This document shows positions 1-8,302 of a stretch of DNA of 63,061 bases, one piece after another. Source of the DNA: an uncultured Oscillospiraceae bacterium (GTDB taxonomy: Bacteria; Bacillota; Clostridia; Oscillospirales; Oscillospiraceae); assembly GCA_910587285.1 (NCBI GenBank), contig CAJULM010000009.1, positions 13,214 through 76,274 of the forward strand, in the 5' to 3' direction. The translations under genes and the position numbers were made by a program. Every line of letters starts with the position of its first letter. Positions within the stretch are counted from its first letter, which is position 1. Below the pieces are notes generated by a model that saw nothing but the letters and a program-made list of their open reading frames with translations, did not search any database and had not been told where the DNA came from.

Positions 1-157
1 ACAAATCACCGCATAGTAATATCGTATCCCCCGATGTTACATGGGCAAAGCCTTCTCGGAGCTTGTCCACATAGCCTGCCCATCCTCCGCCGAACACGTC
101 CATCGGCTTATTCGAGCCCAGGGAAAGATGAGTATCGCCGATGGCGTAAAGAGCCAT
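1..157 (-). CDS. Metallophosphoesterase, N-terminal part (cut by window edge)
   Basis: The frame opens at ATG 155-157 after AGAGGTGAT and stays open for 52 codons to the window edge. It begins MALYAIGDTHLSLG and contains KPMDVFGGGW and ILLCGDL. The GDTH motif near the N-terminus and the later GD are the first two metal-binding motifs of calcineurin-like phosphoesterases. The KPMD-F spacing matches the COG1768 predicted-phosphohydrolase type. Substrate unknown. It starts 11 bp after the threonine synthase stop, so it is probably the last gene of that operon. Confidence 0.8.
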   Translation of the reverse strand, partial: MALYAIGDTHLSLGSNKPMDVFGGGWAGYVDKLREGFAHVTSGDTILLCGDL

Positions 158-168
158 CCCATCACCTC

Positions 169-1656
169 TTATTTCAACATTTCCAGCACACAATTCTCCA
201 TTGCGGACTTTTCCACCACGCTGTTGAAGCGGCGCTGACGGTTCTTGAGCCCGGCCAAAGGCGCCGGGGTCGGCACACCTGTGAACTGGGTCAGCTGGTC
301 CAAAATTTCAATCCCTGGCTTTTGGTCCTTAACGCCCAGAGCCGCCAGTACGCTGGAGCAGAATTTAAAGGGGCTGGCGGTGGACACCGTTACCGTCACC
401 GTGTCGTCCCCGGTGTTCTTCCGGTACTCGTCCAACACGTGGAACGCCACAGCAGTATGGGGATCAATGAGATAACTTTGTTCCTTCCACATTCTGGCAA
501 TCATGGCGCGGGTTTGATCGTCGTCGCAGCAGCCGGCGCTGAATGTCTGTCGCAGTTTGGTGCGGATTGAGCTGTCAACGCGATAGCTTCCATATTCGGC
601 AAGCTGCCCCATATAATCCCGCACCAGTTTATCGTTCCGGCCGGACAATTCAAAGAGCATCCGTTCCAGATTGCTGGAGACTAAAATATCCATAGAAGGT
701 GAAATGGTATTGTAGAAGGTGCGATTACGGTCATAGGTGCCGGTGTTGATAAAGTCAGTGAGCACATTATTGTGGTTGGAAGCGCAGATCAATGTTTTGA
801 TGGGAATTCCCATCTCCCTCGCATAATAGGCAGCCAGAATATTTCCAAAATTGCCGGTGGGAACACACACGTTGATCTGCTGACCCTTGGAGATAGCGTC
901 TGACTTGAGCAGGTCACAGTAAGCAGAGGCATAATAGACAATCTGCGGCAACACTCTGCCCCAGTTGATGGAATTCGCGGAAGACAAGAAATAGCCGCGC
1001 TCTGCCAATATCTGCGCCAGCTCCTCGTTGGCAAAAATTGTCTTGACCCCGGTCTGCGCATCGTCAAAGTTACCCATCACCGAGCAAACGCCCACATTGC
1101 CGCCGACTTGAGTAACCATTTGCAGCTCCTGAATCTCAGACACACCGTCCTTGGGGTAAAAGACCAGGATTTTGGTCTTGTCTACATTTCGGAATCCCTC
1201 CAGAGCGGCCTTTCCGGTGTCGCCGGAGGTGGCCACTAAGATGCAGACCGTTTTTTTCTCATCGTTCTTTTCCATGGAGGCGGTGAGCAAATGGGGCAGC
1301 ATCTGAAGCGCCATATCCTTAAATGCGCAGGTAGGACCATGCCACAGTTCAAGACAATACGTGTTGTCATTCAGCTTAACAACAGGCGCCACATCCTCGT
1401 GGAAAAACTTCCCTCCACCATAGGCCTCCGCGGCATAGGCAGTCAGCTCAGAAGCGGCAAAGCCCTCCAAAAAGCTGTTCATAATGTATACCACGCGCTG
1501 TTGGTAGGACATTTCCTTCATTGTCTCTACGGAGGAAATGGGCAGCCGAGGCAGCACCGCCGGAGTGAGCAGGCCGCCATCAGGCGCCAGTCCCTTCGCA
1601 ATCGCTTGGGACGCGCTCATGCGCAGATCTTTATTTCTCGTGCTCAGATAATTCAT
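169..1656 (-). CDS. thrC: Threonine synthase
   Basis: This is a 495-residue threonine synthase, the usual length of the clostridial/E. coli-type (long) form. It converts O-phosphohomoserine to threonine with pyridoxal phosphate in the cytosol. The start MNYLSTR and the APDGGLL segment are typical. CAFKDMALQ near residue 110 holds the lysine expected to bind PLP, and TSGDTGKAALEGF lies in the phosphate-binding region. Its ATG overlaps the dipeptidase stop as ATGA, so translation is coupled. The upstream enzymes of the pathway, lysC and hom, lie about 50 kb away in this window rather than next to it. Confidence 0.95.
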   Translation of the reverse strand: MNYLSTRNKDLRMSASQAIAKGLAPDGGLLTPAVLPRLPISSVETMKEMSYQQRVVYIMNSFLEGFAASELTAYAAEAYGGGKFFHEDVAPVVKLNDNTYCLELWHGPTCAFKDMALQMLPHLLTASMEKNDEKKTVCILVATSGDTGKAALEGFRNVDKTKILVFYPKDGVSEIQELQMVTQVGGNVGVCSVMGNFDDAQTGVKTIFANEELAQILAERGYFLSSANSINWGRVLPQIVYYASAYCDLLKSDAISKGQQINVCVPTGNFGNILAAYYAREMGIPIKTLICASNHNNVLTDFINTGTYDRNRTFYNTISPSMDILVSSNLERMLFELSGRNDKLVRDYMGQLAEYGSYRVDSSIRTKLRQTFSAGCCDDDQTRAMIARMWKEQSYLIDPHTAVAFHVLDEYRKNTGDDTVTVTVSTASPFKFCSSVLAALGVKDQKPGIEILDQLTQFTGVPTPAPLAGLKNRQRRFNSVVEKSAMENCVLEMLK

Positions 1657-2597
1657 CGTTGACTCACTACCCTCATTAAATTGTTGTAAAACAGGTCTTG
1701 TACAACCGCTTCACTGTAACCATGGTGCAGCAAATGCTCATAGAGCTTAGGCAGGCTGTCAATCGCGGGAAGCTCAGAAATTAGGTCGCAGCCATCCCAA
1801 TCGCCCCCCAAGGCTATGTTCGCCGTACCGCCCAGGGCCAGAATATGGTCCAGGTGAGCCCGAACCATGTCCAAATTCTGGCTTCCTCCCACGAACCCAG
1901 TATAGAAATTGAGCCCAATCACACCTTGATTTTTTATTATCGCATTTATTTGCCCATCCGTCAAGTTCCTCGTGTGATTCCACACAGATTTTGCATTGGA
2001 GTGGCTGGCCATAAAAGGCCTGCGCGCCATCTCTGCCACATCCCAGAATCCAGCCTCTGAGAGATGGGACACATCCACCAAAATATGCAGCTCCTCCATT
2101 TTCTCCACAAATCTCCGGCCAAGAGAGCTCAGTCCCCGTTCTGGATCGTCATTGTGGGCTCCTGACAGGACATTTGCATGATTCCAGGTCAGGTTGATGG
2201 CTACCACTCCCTCCGCTGCGGCCTCGTCCAACCGATGGGGGTCGCAGCCCAGCAGCTCGGCTCCCTCCACCGACAGAAAGGCTGCTGACCTCCCGTGGCT
2301 GTGGGCGTGCCTGGCCTCCTCAACTGTGCGGCATTGAACGATTTTGTCTGAGTTGCAGGCCATCTGATCCTTGAAACAGCGCAAAAGGGCATGGTAGGCC
2401 CGCTCCACTGAGTCTCCGCCAATGGGATAGCCTGTATAACCATCTGCGGTCCATAGGGCAAAAAATTGGCAGTACCGCCCAAATCCAGCAGTCCGCTTCA
2501 GGGAAAGCGCCCCAGAATTGCAATCCAATCCCTCGTACTCCCGCCAGCAACGTGAGATCGTGTCGCAATGGGCGTCAAACACACAGACCGGTTCCAT
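1653..2597 (-). CDS. Membrane dipeptidase (peptidase family M19)
   Basis: A zinc dipeptidase of the renal-dipeptidase family, 314 aa. HCDT (H-x-D) near residue 10, a conserved Glu in SVEGAELL, DVSH and the SHSN segment are the expected metal ligands. ATG 2597 is chosen because GGGAGGA lies 6 bases upstream and the product starts at MEPVCVFDAHCDT; a longer frame to 2690 would run into yraN. There is no signal peptide, so it is probably cytoplasmic and acts on dipeptides. It is coupled to thrC by a 4-base overlap. Confidence 0.9.
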   Translation of the reverse strand: MEPVCVFDAHCDTISRCWREYEGLDCNSGALSLKRTAGFGRYCQFFALWTADGYTGYPIGGDSVERAYHALLRCFKDQMACNSDKIVQCRTVEEARHAHSHGRSAAFLSVEGAELLGCDPHRLDEAAAEGVVAINLTWNHANVLSGAHNDDPERGLSSLGRRFVEKMEELHILVDVSHLSEAGFWDVAEMARRPFMASHSNAKSVWNHTRNLTDGQINAIIKNQGVIGLNFYTGFVGGSQNLDMVRAHLDHILALGGTANIALGGDWDGCDLISELPAIDSLPKLYEHLLHHGYSEAVVQDLFYNNLMRVVSQR

Positions 2598-2610
2598 GAT
2601 CGTTCCTCCC

Positions 2611-2982
2611 TCAAAAAGCGTTTTCAATATAATATATATCCGGTCGCTCTGAGCATACCCCTTTGGGTGCGTAAACCTCCGCCACATCAAAACGAGGCTG
2701 AAGCTGTGTGGGACGGCACATCAAATAATATTCTGCTGTAGCCCGCAGTTTGCGCTGCTTAGAAAGGGTTACAGCTTCACAGGCGGCGCCGTGCTGTCCA
2801 TCCTTCCGCAGCTTGACCTCCACAAAGACAAGATAGATACCATTTTCCGCAATGATGTCGATTTCCCCCATGCGGCAGCGAAAATTTTTTTCCGCAATCT
2901 TCCAGCCTCTCTGCCGGAGCCACTCTACAATCTGCTCCTCACCCCACTGACCCAGGGTACGAGCCGCTCCCCCGCCTCTCAT
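2611..2982 (-). CDS. yraN: YraN family nuclease-fold protein (UPF0102)
   Basis: This 123-aa protein has the YraN pattern: N-terminal G-x-x-GE, then MGEIDIIA, FVEVKLRKD and a KQRKLRATAEYYL helix. The E/D...E-x-K array resembles the PD-(D/E)XK nuclease core of Holliday-junction resolvase-like proteins, but the cellular role is not established. The ATG overlaps the rnhB stop (ATGA). The rnhB-yraN neighbourhood is common in Firmicutes and supports the call. Confidence 0.92.
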   Translation of the reverse strand: MRGGGAARTLGQWGEEQIVEWLRQRGWKIAEKNFRCRMGEIDIIAENGIYLVFVEVKLRKDGQHGAACEAVTLSKQRKLRATAEYYLMCRPTQLQPRFDVAEVYAPKGVCSERPDIYYIENAF

Positions 2983-3584
2983 AGCTTTTTTAAGAAGGAA
3001 TAGCGGTGAATGTCACATGGTCCGTACTTCCGAAGCAGTTCATAATGGCGCTTGGTGGGATAACCCTTGTGGCGCTCAAATTCATAGCGAGGGTAAAGAA
3101 CCGCCATTTTCTCCATGTAGCGATCTCTGCTCACCTTAGCCAAAATGGATGCCGCAGCGATAGAATATGACAGGCAATCTCCCTTTACAATCAGCTGATG
3201 CTCTGTGATAATGGCGCATCTGTTCCCATGATCTCGATTGCCATCAATGAGGGCAAAGTCCGCCTGCGTACCCAATCCGTCAATGGCCGCCTGCATGGCT
3301 TTTATCCGGCTGTTCAGGATGTTGATTTCATCAATTTCCTTTGGCTCAACCCAAGATACCGCCCAGGAGACAGCCTTTTCACAAATCTGATCAAATAACA
3401 GTGCCCGCCGCTTTTCCGTCACCTGTTTGGAGTCGTTGAGCCACGGAAAATCCAGTCCATCAGGAAGAATTACCGCCGCCGCATAGACGCGGCCAGCCAG
3501 CGGACCCACTCCCGCCTCATCACAGCCACATACCACAGAATGGCCGCAGGCAACCGCAGCCCGTTCGTATTCCCAGCTTGGCAA
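2979..3584 (-). CDS. rnhB: Ribonuclease HII
   Basis: A 201-aa RNase HII, which removes RNA from RNA-DNA hybrids and single misincorporated ribonucleotides. GCDEAGVGPLAG near residue 20 carries the first two catalytic acids; most family members have Arg where this one has Val. ALIDGN holds the third acid and SILAKVSRDRYM is typical. The start is TTG 3584 with GGAGG only 3-4 bases upstream; no better in-frame start is seen. It follows rbgA by 11 bp, the usual rbgA-rnhB pair. Confidence 0.95.
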   Translation of the reverse strand: MPSWEYERAAVACGHSVVCGCDEAGVGPLAGRVYAAAVILPDGLDFPWLNDSKQVTEKRRALLFDQICEKAVSWAVSWVEPKEIDEINILNSRIKAMQAAIDGLGTQADFALIDGNRDHGNRCAIITEHQLIVKGDCLSYSIAAASILAKVSRDRYMEKMAVLYPRYEFERHKGYPTKRHYELLRKYGPCDIHRYSFLKKL

Positions 3585-3595
3585 GGTCCTCCCCC

Positions 3596-4456
3596 CTATT
3601 CTTCAATATCTTTTGGCGCTTCAAGTGTAAACCGTCCAAGCTTTCCATTTCTGAACTCATCAAGTAAGATATGGGCCATACGCTCGGTATCCGTTTCGCC
3701 TCCAGAGACCAACATTCCACGCTTTCTGGCAATCTCCTCCAATAACTCCCATCCCTTTTTTTCACTTGAACTGGTCAGGTGATAGCGTTCTTCGATTGCT
3801 TTGGGATAACGATCCCGCAAGAGCTCCAATAATGCGCAGGACAGCCCTTCAAGGTCCATCACCTCGTCCTTTACCGCGCCGGTAAACGCCAGATGCAAGC
3901 CGATGGTCTCATCCTCAAATTTCGGCCATAAGATACCTGGAGTATCCAAAAGCTCCAGCCCTTTATCTACGCTTACCCATTGCTTGCCCCTTGTAACGCC
4001 AGGGCGATCGCCAACCTTGGCGGATTTGCGCCGAACTACCTTATTGATGAATGTGGACTTCCCAACGTTTGGTATGCCCACTACCATGGCCCGAATGGGT
4101 TTTCCGATCTGCCCCTTGGCCTTCCATGCGGCCACCTTATCCTGGAGAACGGCTTTTGTCACAATCGAAAACTGTTCCACACCCTTCCCGCTCCGAGCAT
4201 CCGTTTCCAGCACACCATAGCCTTGACGCCGGAACCAAGCAAGCCATTGGGCCGTCAGTGTGGAATCAGCCTGATCTGCGCGGTTCAAAATAATCAGCCT
4301 CGGGCGACTGCCCACGATAGAATCAATATCCGGGTTCCGACTGGAAATAGGAATTCGGGCATCCACAACTTCAGCCACCATATCTACCAGCCTGACATCC
4401 ATTTCCATTTGGCGTCTCGTTTTTGTCATGTGTCCAGGATACCACTGGATGTTCAC
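3596..4456 (-). CDS. rbgA: Ribosome biogenesis GTPase RbgA (YlqF)
   Basis: A circularly permuted GTPase of 286 aa that matures the 50S subunit. It starts MNIQWYPGHMTKTRRQM, the family signature. The motif order is permuted: G4 (LNRAD, about residue 58) comes first, then G1 (GIPNVGKST, about 128) and G3 (DTPG, about 172). GTG 4456 has AGGAGG 9 bases upstream. It lies directly below the rplS terminator with almost no room for its own promoter, so some transcription must read through or start inside the hairpin. Confidence 0.96.
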   Translation of the reverse strand: MNIQWYPGHMTKTRRQMEMDVRLVDMVAEVVDARIPISSRNPDIDSIVGSRPRLIILNRADQADSTLTAQWLAWFRRQGYGVLETDARSGKGVEQFSIVTKAVLQDKVAAWKAKGQIGKPIRAMVVGIPNVGKSTFINKVVRRKSAKVGDRPGVTRGKQWVSVDKGLELLDTPGILWPKFEDETIGLHLAFTGAVKDEVMDLEGLSCALLELLRDRYPKAIEERYHLTSSSEKKGWELLEEIARKRGMLVSGGETDTERMAHILLDEFRNGKLGRFTLEAPKDIEE

Positions 4457-4483
4457 ACAAATTCCTCCTTGGTCAAATAGACT

Positions 4484-4523
4484 GGAATAAAAAAGGAGCG
4501 GTCGCCCGCTCCTTTTTTATTCC
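4484..4523 (-). terminator. Terminator of rplS
   Basis: A perfect 17-bp inverted repeat (4484-4500 and 4507-4523) with a 6-base loop. The GC core GGAGCG/CGCTCC is followed by a run of six T on either strand. It starts 6 bp after the rplS stop codon. Confidence 0.9.
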
Positions 4524-4528
4524 ACAGT

Positions 4529-4870
4529 TTACAGGTCTTCTTTGACCTTAGCCGCCTTACCCACGCGATCACGCAGATAGTACAGCTTGGCCCGGCGAAC
4601 CTTGCCCCGGCGAACGGTCTCCACCTTTTCAATCGTGGGAGCGTGCAGAGGGAAGACCTTTTCTACACCCACACCGTAGGAGATGCGGCGAACAGTGAAG
4701 CTTTCCTCCACGCCGCCATGCTTTTTGGCAATCACGGTGCCTTCAAACACCTGAATACGCTCGCGGCTGCCTTCCTTGACGCGGATGTGCACACGGACCG
4801 TGTCGCCAACGCGGACAGAAGGAACGTTTTCCTTCATGTACTTCTCACTGAATTGCTGAAGCAGTTCCAT
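4529..4870 (-). CDS. rplS: 50S ribosomal protein L19
   Basis: A 113-aa L19, at the 30S-50S interface. It contains RVGDTVRVH, EGSRERIQVFEGTVIA, FTVRRISYGVGVEK and the basic tail with AKLYYLRDR. ATG 4870 follows TAGGAGGAAATACAA. It has its own promoter and a strong terminator, so it can be made at a far higher level than the rbgA genes behind it. Confidence 0.98.
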   Translation of the reverse strand: MELLQQFSEKYMKENVPSVRVGDTVRVHIRVKEGSRERIQVFEGTVIAKKHGGVEESFTVRRISYGVGVEKVFPLHAPTIEKVETVRRGKVRRAKLYYLRDRVGKAAKVKEDL

Positions 4871-4908
4871 TTGTATTTCCTCCTAATATTTAGGCGCTCA
4901 TGCGTCTA

Positions 4909-4920
4909 AGCGATATCGCT
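4909..4920. other. 12-bp palindrome in the rplS leader
   Basis: AGCGATATCGCT is a perfect palindrome about 40 bp upstream of the rplS start, inside the transcript predicted from the promoter at 4953-4981. Firmicute rplS leaders often fold into an autoregulatory structure. That this is such a leader is only inferred from position. Confidence 0.35.
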
Positions 4921-4952
4921 GCGCAGAGGACCACCCATTTTCGGACCGTGAT

Positions 4953-4981
4953 AGTTTATCACAATCTGCAAGTTTTTGCAA
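4953..4981 (-). promoter_or_regulatory. Sigma-A promoter of rplS
   Basis: On the minus strand TTGCAA, 17 bp, TAAACT, with TG one base before the -10 (extended -10). It lies about 80 bp upstream of the rplS start. Confidence 0.65.
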
Positions 4982-5042
4982 GAGGTTTTTGTGGAAAACT
5001 TTTGTGAGTTTCACCTTCGTGGTTATGGAAACCGCTCCCCTT

Positions 5043-5660
5043 TTATGGTTGTTTGTTATGTTTGACCAGCGTCTCTTTGCCGTTGCGGCGGCAGAGGATT
5101 CCCATCAGCAGCCACAGAGCGGTGAGCAGCAAGGTCACATTTGCATACTGGACGGCGGCAATCATGCCAATGCCCACCAACGCACCTGCCAGGCAGCCGG
5201 CCAAGGCAGTCATTAGCCGCTCGGCCAAATCTGGATTTAAATGTTCCGCCAATAGACTAAACAACACCTTTCCCCCGTCCAATGGCTCCGCCGGAAGAAG
5301 ATTAAACGCGCCGATTCCCAAACTTGCCGCTGCGGGCAGATACCAGTTTAGGGTGAAAAACACTCCTCCGGTTATCATGTTGGCGATTGGGCCGGCCAGT
5401 GCAATGAAGCTGTCCTGCCAGTAGGATAATGGTGTGCGATAGCAGAAGAACAGCTCCGCCCCTACTATACTGAGCGATAGCCTCTCAATTCGCCCGCCGC
5501 AAACAGCTGCAGCCGCTATATGCCCCAGCTCATGAATAAGACAAGCCAGCAGCCCTAAAGGGAGCAGCCCGATTCCCTCGTCCAGCCAAAACAGTCCGCC
5601 CAGCAGCAACGGGAAGCCTGGCGTAACAGTCAGGCGGCGATGCTTAGGCTGGGTCCACAT
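5043..5660 (-). CDS. Site-2 metalloprotease, SpoIVFB-like (M50)
   Basis: An intramembrane zinc protease of about 205 aa. HELGH (HExxH) lies in a predicted membrane helix, and NLLPAEPLDGG is the second metal-binding motif (NxxP...DG). There are several other hydrophobic segments. The CBS domain of B. subtilis SpoIVFB is absent, so it is shorter. It overlaps the end of the M23/SpoIVFA-like gene by about 17 bp. That M23-M50 order is the spoIVFA-spoIVFB arrangement, in which FB cleaves pro-sigma-K and FA holds it. ATG 5660 is chosen; it lacks a clear ribosome site, consistent with coupling. Confidence 0.8.
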   Translation of the reverse strand: MWTQPKHRRLTVTPGFPLLLGGLFWLDEGIGLLPLGLLACLIHELGHIAAAAVCGGRIERLSLSIVGAELFFCYRTPLSYWQDSFIALAGPIANMITGGVFFTLNWYLPAAASLGIGAFNLLPAEPLDGGKVLFSLLAEHLNPDLAERLMTALAGCLAGALVGIGMIAAVQYANVTLLLTALWLLMGILCRRNGKETLVKHNKQP

Positions 5661-6654
5661 AGTATGCCGGGTCCAACCGGATGTTGTCCTTCTCAATGGT
5701 CAGATGGAGGTGCGGTCCGGTGGCGTTTCCCGTCTGTCCCACCAGCGCTACCGTCTGCCCGCAGGACACGATATCCCCTTTATGAACCAACAGGCGGCTG
5801 CAATGCGCGTAAAAGCTGCTGACCTGATTGGTATGGCTGATTTTTAAATATTGGCCAAATTCATCGCTCTCTCCAATATACTCTACCACACCGTCGGCAA
5901 AAGCACCGATTTCGGTTCCCTCCTCCGCGCCGATATCAAGCGCAAGGTGAAATTCATTTTTTCCACTGATTGGACTGTCCCGATAACCAAAGGTTGACGT
6001 TACTGGGCCGGACACAGGCGCCACCGTCTCTGACAGACCCAATTCGTAAAAGGCAAAGCTCACATTAGACGGGAGCTTCACTCCGTCGTCCGTATATGCT
6101 TGGGCCGTTGCTGTTGTCAACGCCGGTTGAGGCGGCGGACTTACTGGGATTGTTTCTGCTGAAGGTTCTGGTGTTGCATCCGAGGAAGCGGGGTTGCCGC
6201 TTCCCTGCTCGGGATAGGTTCCTTGGAGCACTCCGTGGCTATTCAAATAAACCCGTCCCGCGCCCGCTGTCTGGCTGAGCAAAATCAATTCTTCCTGTGG
6301 AACATCCTCTGATGAAATAGGCTCGTCCGGCGCTGGTTTACCGCCAAAAATTCTGACGCACAGCTCATCCAGAGATTCCATCACCGAGCCTTCCTTAGAA
6401 ACAGCGAATATGAACTCTTGAAATGCTGCGGTAAAATCTACATCAGAACGCATTGCTTCACACCAAACCTGAATCTGAGCAGGAAAAATCCCCCGTCCGA
6501 TATACACCAAGAGAAACAGCGCAAGACTTATCAACAGCTGAATCAACCGACGTCCGTCGTCCTGTGGGACGTTCTTTGGTCTGGGCCGTTTTGATCTGTG
6601 GCGTATTCTTTTGTTGCTGTCGGCCAGCCCTGCGCGTCTGGACATTGTGTCCAC
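5644..6654 (-). CDS. Membrane-anchored M23 peptidase, SpoIVFA-like
   Basis: A 336-aa protein: basic N-terminus, one membrane helix (about residues 37-55), a proline-rich linker, and a C-terminal LytM/M23 domain. FHLALD (HxxxD, about 233) and PHLHL (HxH, about 314) show that the zinc ligands are present. Family knowledge and its place before an M50 protease suggest SpoIVFA, the regulator of pro-sigma-K processing; a SpoIIQ-like or wall-hydrolase role is also possible. GGAGGGG lies before ATG 6654, and a sigma-E-like promoter precedes it, which supports a sporulation role. Confidence 0.78.
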   Translation of the reverse strand: MDTMSRRAGLADSNKRIRHRSKRPRPKNVPQDDGRRLIQLLISLALFLLVYIGRGIFPAQIQVWCEAMRSDVDFTAAFQEFIFAVSKEGSVMESLDELCVRIFGGKPAPDEPISSEDVPQEELILLSQTAGAGRVYLNSHGVLQGTYPEQGSGNPASSDATPEPSAETIPVSPPPQPALTTATAQAYTDDGVKLPSNVSFAFYELGLSETVAPVSGPVTSTFGYRDSPISGKNEFHLALDIGAEEGTEIGAFADGVVEYIGESDEFGQYLKISHTNQVSSFYAHCSRLLVHKGDIVSCGQTVALVGQTGNATGPHLHLTIEKDNIRLDPAYYVDPA

Positions 6655-6664
6655 ATCGACCCCT

Positions 6665-6702
6665 CCTTGCTCATACAGTTCTGCCCTACTGTATGAACAA
6701 GG
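6665..6702. repeat. 15-bp inverted repeat over the spoIVFA -10 and ribosome site
   Basis: Arms 6665-6679 and 6688-6702 match at 14 of 15 positions, with an 8-base loop. One arm contains the -10 element of the sigma-E-like promoter and the other runs into the AAGG of the ribosome site. If transcription starts near 6681 only one arm is in the RNA, so it is more likely a DNA operator than an RNA hairpin. Confidence 0.55.
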
Positions 6703-6716
6703 CCAAAGCTTTATGC
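6688..6716 (-). promoter_or_regulatory. Sigma-E-like promoter of spoIVFA-spoIVFB
   Basis: On the minus strand GCATAAA, 14 bp, CATACAGT. The -10 is a full match to the B. subtilis sigma-E -10 (CATACAnT), the spacing is in the allowed 13-15 range, and the -35 fits K-M-A-T-A-W-W. The start codon is about 30 bp further on. Confidence 0.65.
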
Positions 6717-6727
6717 ACAGAAAAGCA

Positions 6728-6766
6728 AATCCGCCTGTAAGCTGCCGAGCAGCCTACAGACGGATT
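6728..6766 (-). terminator. Terminator overlapping the xerD stop
   Basis: Stem AATCCG-CTGTA paired with TACAG-CGGATT, extended by AGCTGC/GCAGCC, ending in the xerD stop codon. On the minus strand it is followed by TTTGCTTTTC, a moderate T tract. It separates xerD from the spoIVF pair. Confidence 0.65.
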
Positions 6767-7643
6767 ATGCCCGGGGATGAGCGCTTGCGTAGACGTCCCG
6801 GAGCTTTTGATTTACCACTTGAGTATAAATCTGGGTAGCAGAAATATCTGCGTGCCCCAACATCTCCTGAATGGATTTCAAATCCGCTCCATTTTCCAGC
6901 AGATGGGCCGCAAAAGAGTGGCGCAGGGTATGTGGCGTGATCTCTTTGTGAATTCCTGCCTTCTCCTGATAGCACTTGACAATTTTCCAAAATCCCTGAC
7001 GGCTCATGCGGTCGCCGTTCATGTTCACAAACAGCGCTGTCTCGCCCAGATCATCCAACAGCTGCGGACGGATGTCGTTGACATAGATGGCCAGCGCCCG
7101 AACCGCGGCCTTATATAGTGGCACAATTCGCTCCTTGTCCTTCCCCCTGCACCGCAGAAAGCAGGCGGACAGATTGACATCCTGCGTATCCAAAGAAATC
7201 AATTCCGACACCCGAATGCCGGTGGCATACAACACCTCCAGCATGGCCTTGTCACGACAGCCCTTAGCGTCTCCAATGTTGGGTTGTTCTAAAAACAAGT
7301 CTACCTCTCGATTCGTGAGAATGGAGGGCAGCTTGCGCTCTGCGCGGTCTGGCGTATACCCTTTCGCTGGGTTGACGCGGACAAAACGAGCGGCGGTCAT
7401 ATAAGTATAAAAAGACTTGAGCGATGCTACCGAGCGAACCACCGTAGCGTTAGATTTTCCCTTCTTCTCCAAATGGTTGACATACCGCTTAATGTCCTCC
7501 TGGCTCACATGGTCTAAAACCAGGTCGTTTTCGCGGCTCCACACCTCAAATTGGCGGACATCCCGAAGATAGGAGCTGAGCGTATTGGCGGCGGCACGTT
7601 TTTCTCTAACCAGCCAGGACTCATATCGGGCAATAAAATCCAT
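6765..7643 (-). CDS. xerD: Tyrosine recombinase XerD
   Basis: A 292-aa site-specific recombinase for chromosome dimer resolution. The N-terminal SAM-like core-binding domain is followed by the catalytic domain: ATGIRVSEL (Arg I, about 144), HTLRHSFAAHLLENGADL (His/Arg II, about 240), LGHADISATQIYTQV (His III and catalytic Tyr, about 274). AAAAGGAG precedes ATG 7643. It lies 19 bp after the SpoIIM-like gene, an arrangement also seen in Bacillus near ripX/xerD, so it is the chromosomal Xer protein rather than an element integrase. Confidence 0.93.
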   Translation of the reverse strand: MDFIARYESWLVREKRAAANTLSSYLRDVRQFEVWSRENDLVLDHVSQEDIKRYVNHLEKKGKSNATVVRSVASLKSFYTYMTAARFVRVNPAKGYTPDRAERKLPSILTNREVDLFLEQPNIGDAKGCRDKAMLEVLYATGIRVSELISLDTQDVNLSACFLRCRGKDKERIVPLYKAAVRALAIYVNDIRPQLLDDLGETALFVNMNGDRMSRQGFWKIVKCYQEKAGIHKEITPHTLRHSFAAHLLENGADLKSIQEMLGHADISATQIYTQVVNQKLRDVYASAHPRA

Positions 7644-7662
7644 ATTGTATCAGCTCCTTTTC

Positions 7663-8283
7663 TCAAATTATCAGCAGCTGGGTGCACACGGTGGAAAATA
7701 GGACGGGCATAACAGTCTGTTGAAGCGCCACAGCCAAAGTCAGCAATCCCGCACAGGGAGCCAACGCTCTTGCTCGCTGCGTCCAGTGAACTGGGGACGA
7801 CATTGCGCCGGGCAGCCTGCTCAATGACTGGCGAAAAGCATCCGCCGCGACGACAAATAAGGTGGGTACGGCTAAAAAAACAGTTACACCAAACACGGCC
7901 AGCACCACCACCATACCAGGTAAATGAAACAGCCTGACAAATGTGGTGGCCGCATATGACAGCAGAAATCCCCGCCCCCCCATGATAAGGGGCACTCCCA
8001 CTGCCCCCACAGGGGTGAGGCCCAAGAGAAATGCGGCCAGAGGCCAACGAACCAGGTCCCAGATCGTATCAAGCAGCGGCGGCTCGAACCCGTTCTCCGC
8101 TCCCATCAAACGAAAATATTGTTGAAGGTAGTCCAGCAATTCTGGGTTCTCGCCGCCCGAGACAGAGAAAAGAAACCCGCTCACCGAACCGACAGCAAAA
8201 CAAATCGCTACGATGATGAGCTGAGTCAGCCCATCCCATGAAGATGCCGACCCAATTCGTTTTCTTGTTCCTCGGCTTACCAC
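7663..8283 (-). CDS. spoIIM: Stage II sporulation protein M-like membrane protein
   Basis: A 206-aa protein with about five hydrophobic segments, starting at residues 20-40 and ending at the C-terminus. Its topology, size and position beside xerD fit SpoIIM, part of the SpoIIDMP machine that digests septal peptidoglycan during engulfment. Similarity was judged by eye only. GTG 8283 is chosen over TTG 8289 because GGGGTGA is 6 bases upstream of it. Confidence 0.72.
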   Translation of the reverse strand: MVSRGTRKRIGSASSWDGLTQLIIVAICFAVGSVSGFLFSVSGGENPELLDYLQQYFRLMGAENGFEPPLLDTIWDLVRWPLAAFLLGLTPVGAVGVPLIMGGRGFLLSYAATTFVRLFHLPGMVVVLAVFGVTVFLAVPTLFVVAADAFRQSLSRLPGAMSSPVHWTQRARALAPCAGLLTLAVALQQTVMPVLFSTVCTQLLII

Positions 8284-8302
8284 ACCCAATCACCCCGACG
8301 CT

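Noticed and set aside
6765..7643. XerD as a mobile-element integrase
   Set aside because: It lies in a conserved chromosomal setting beside the spoIIM-like gene and no attachment sites are seen around it.
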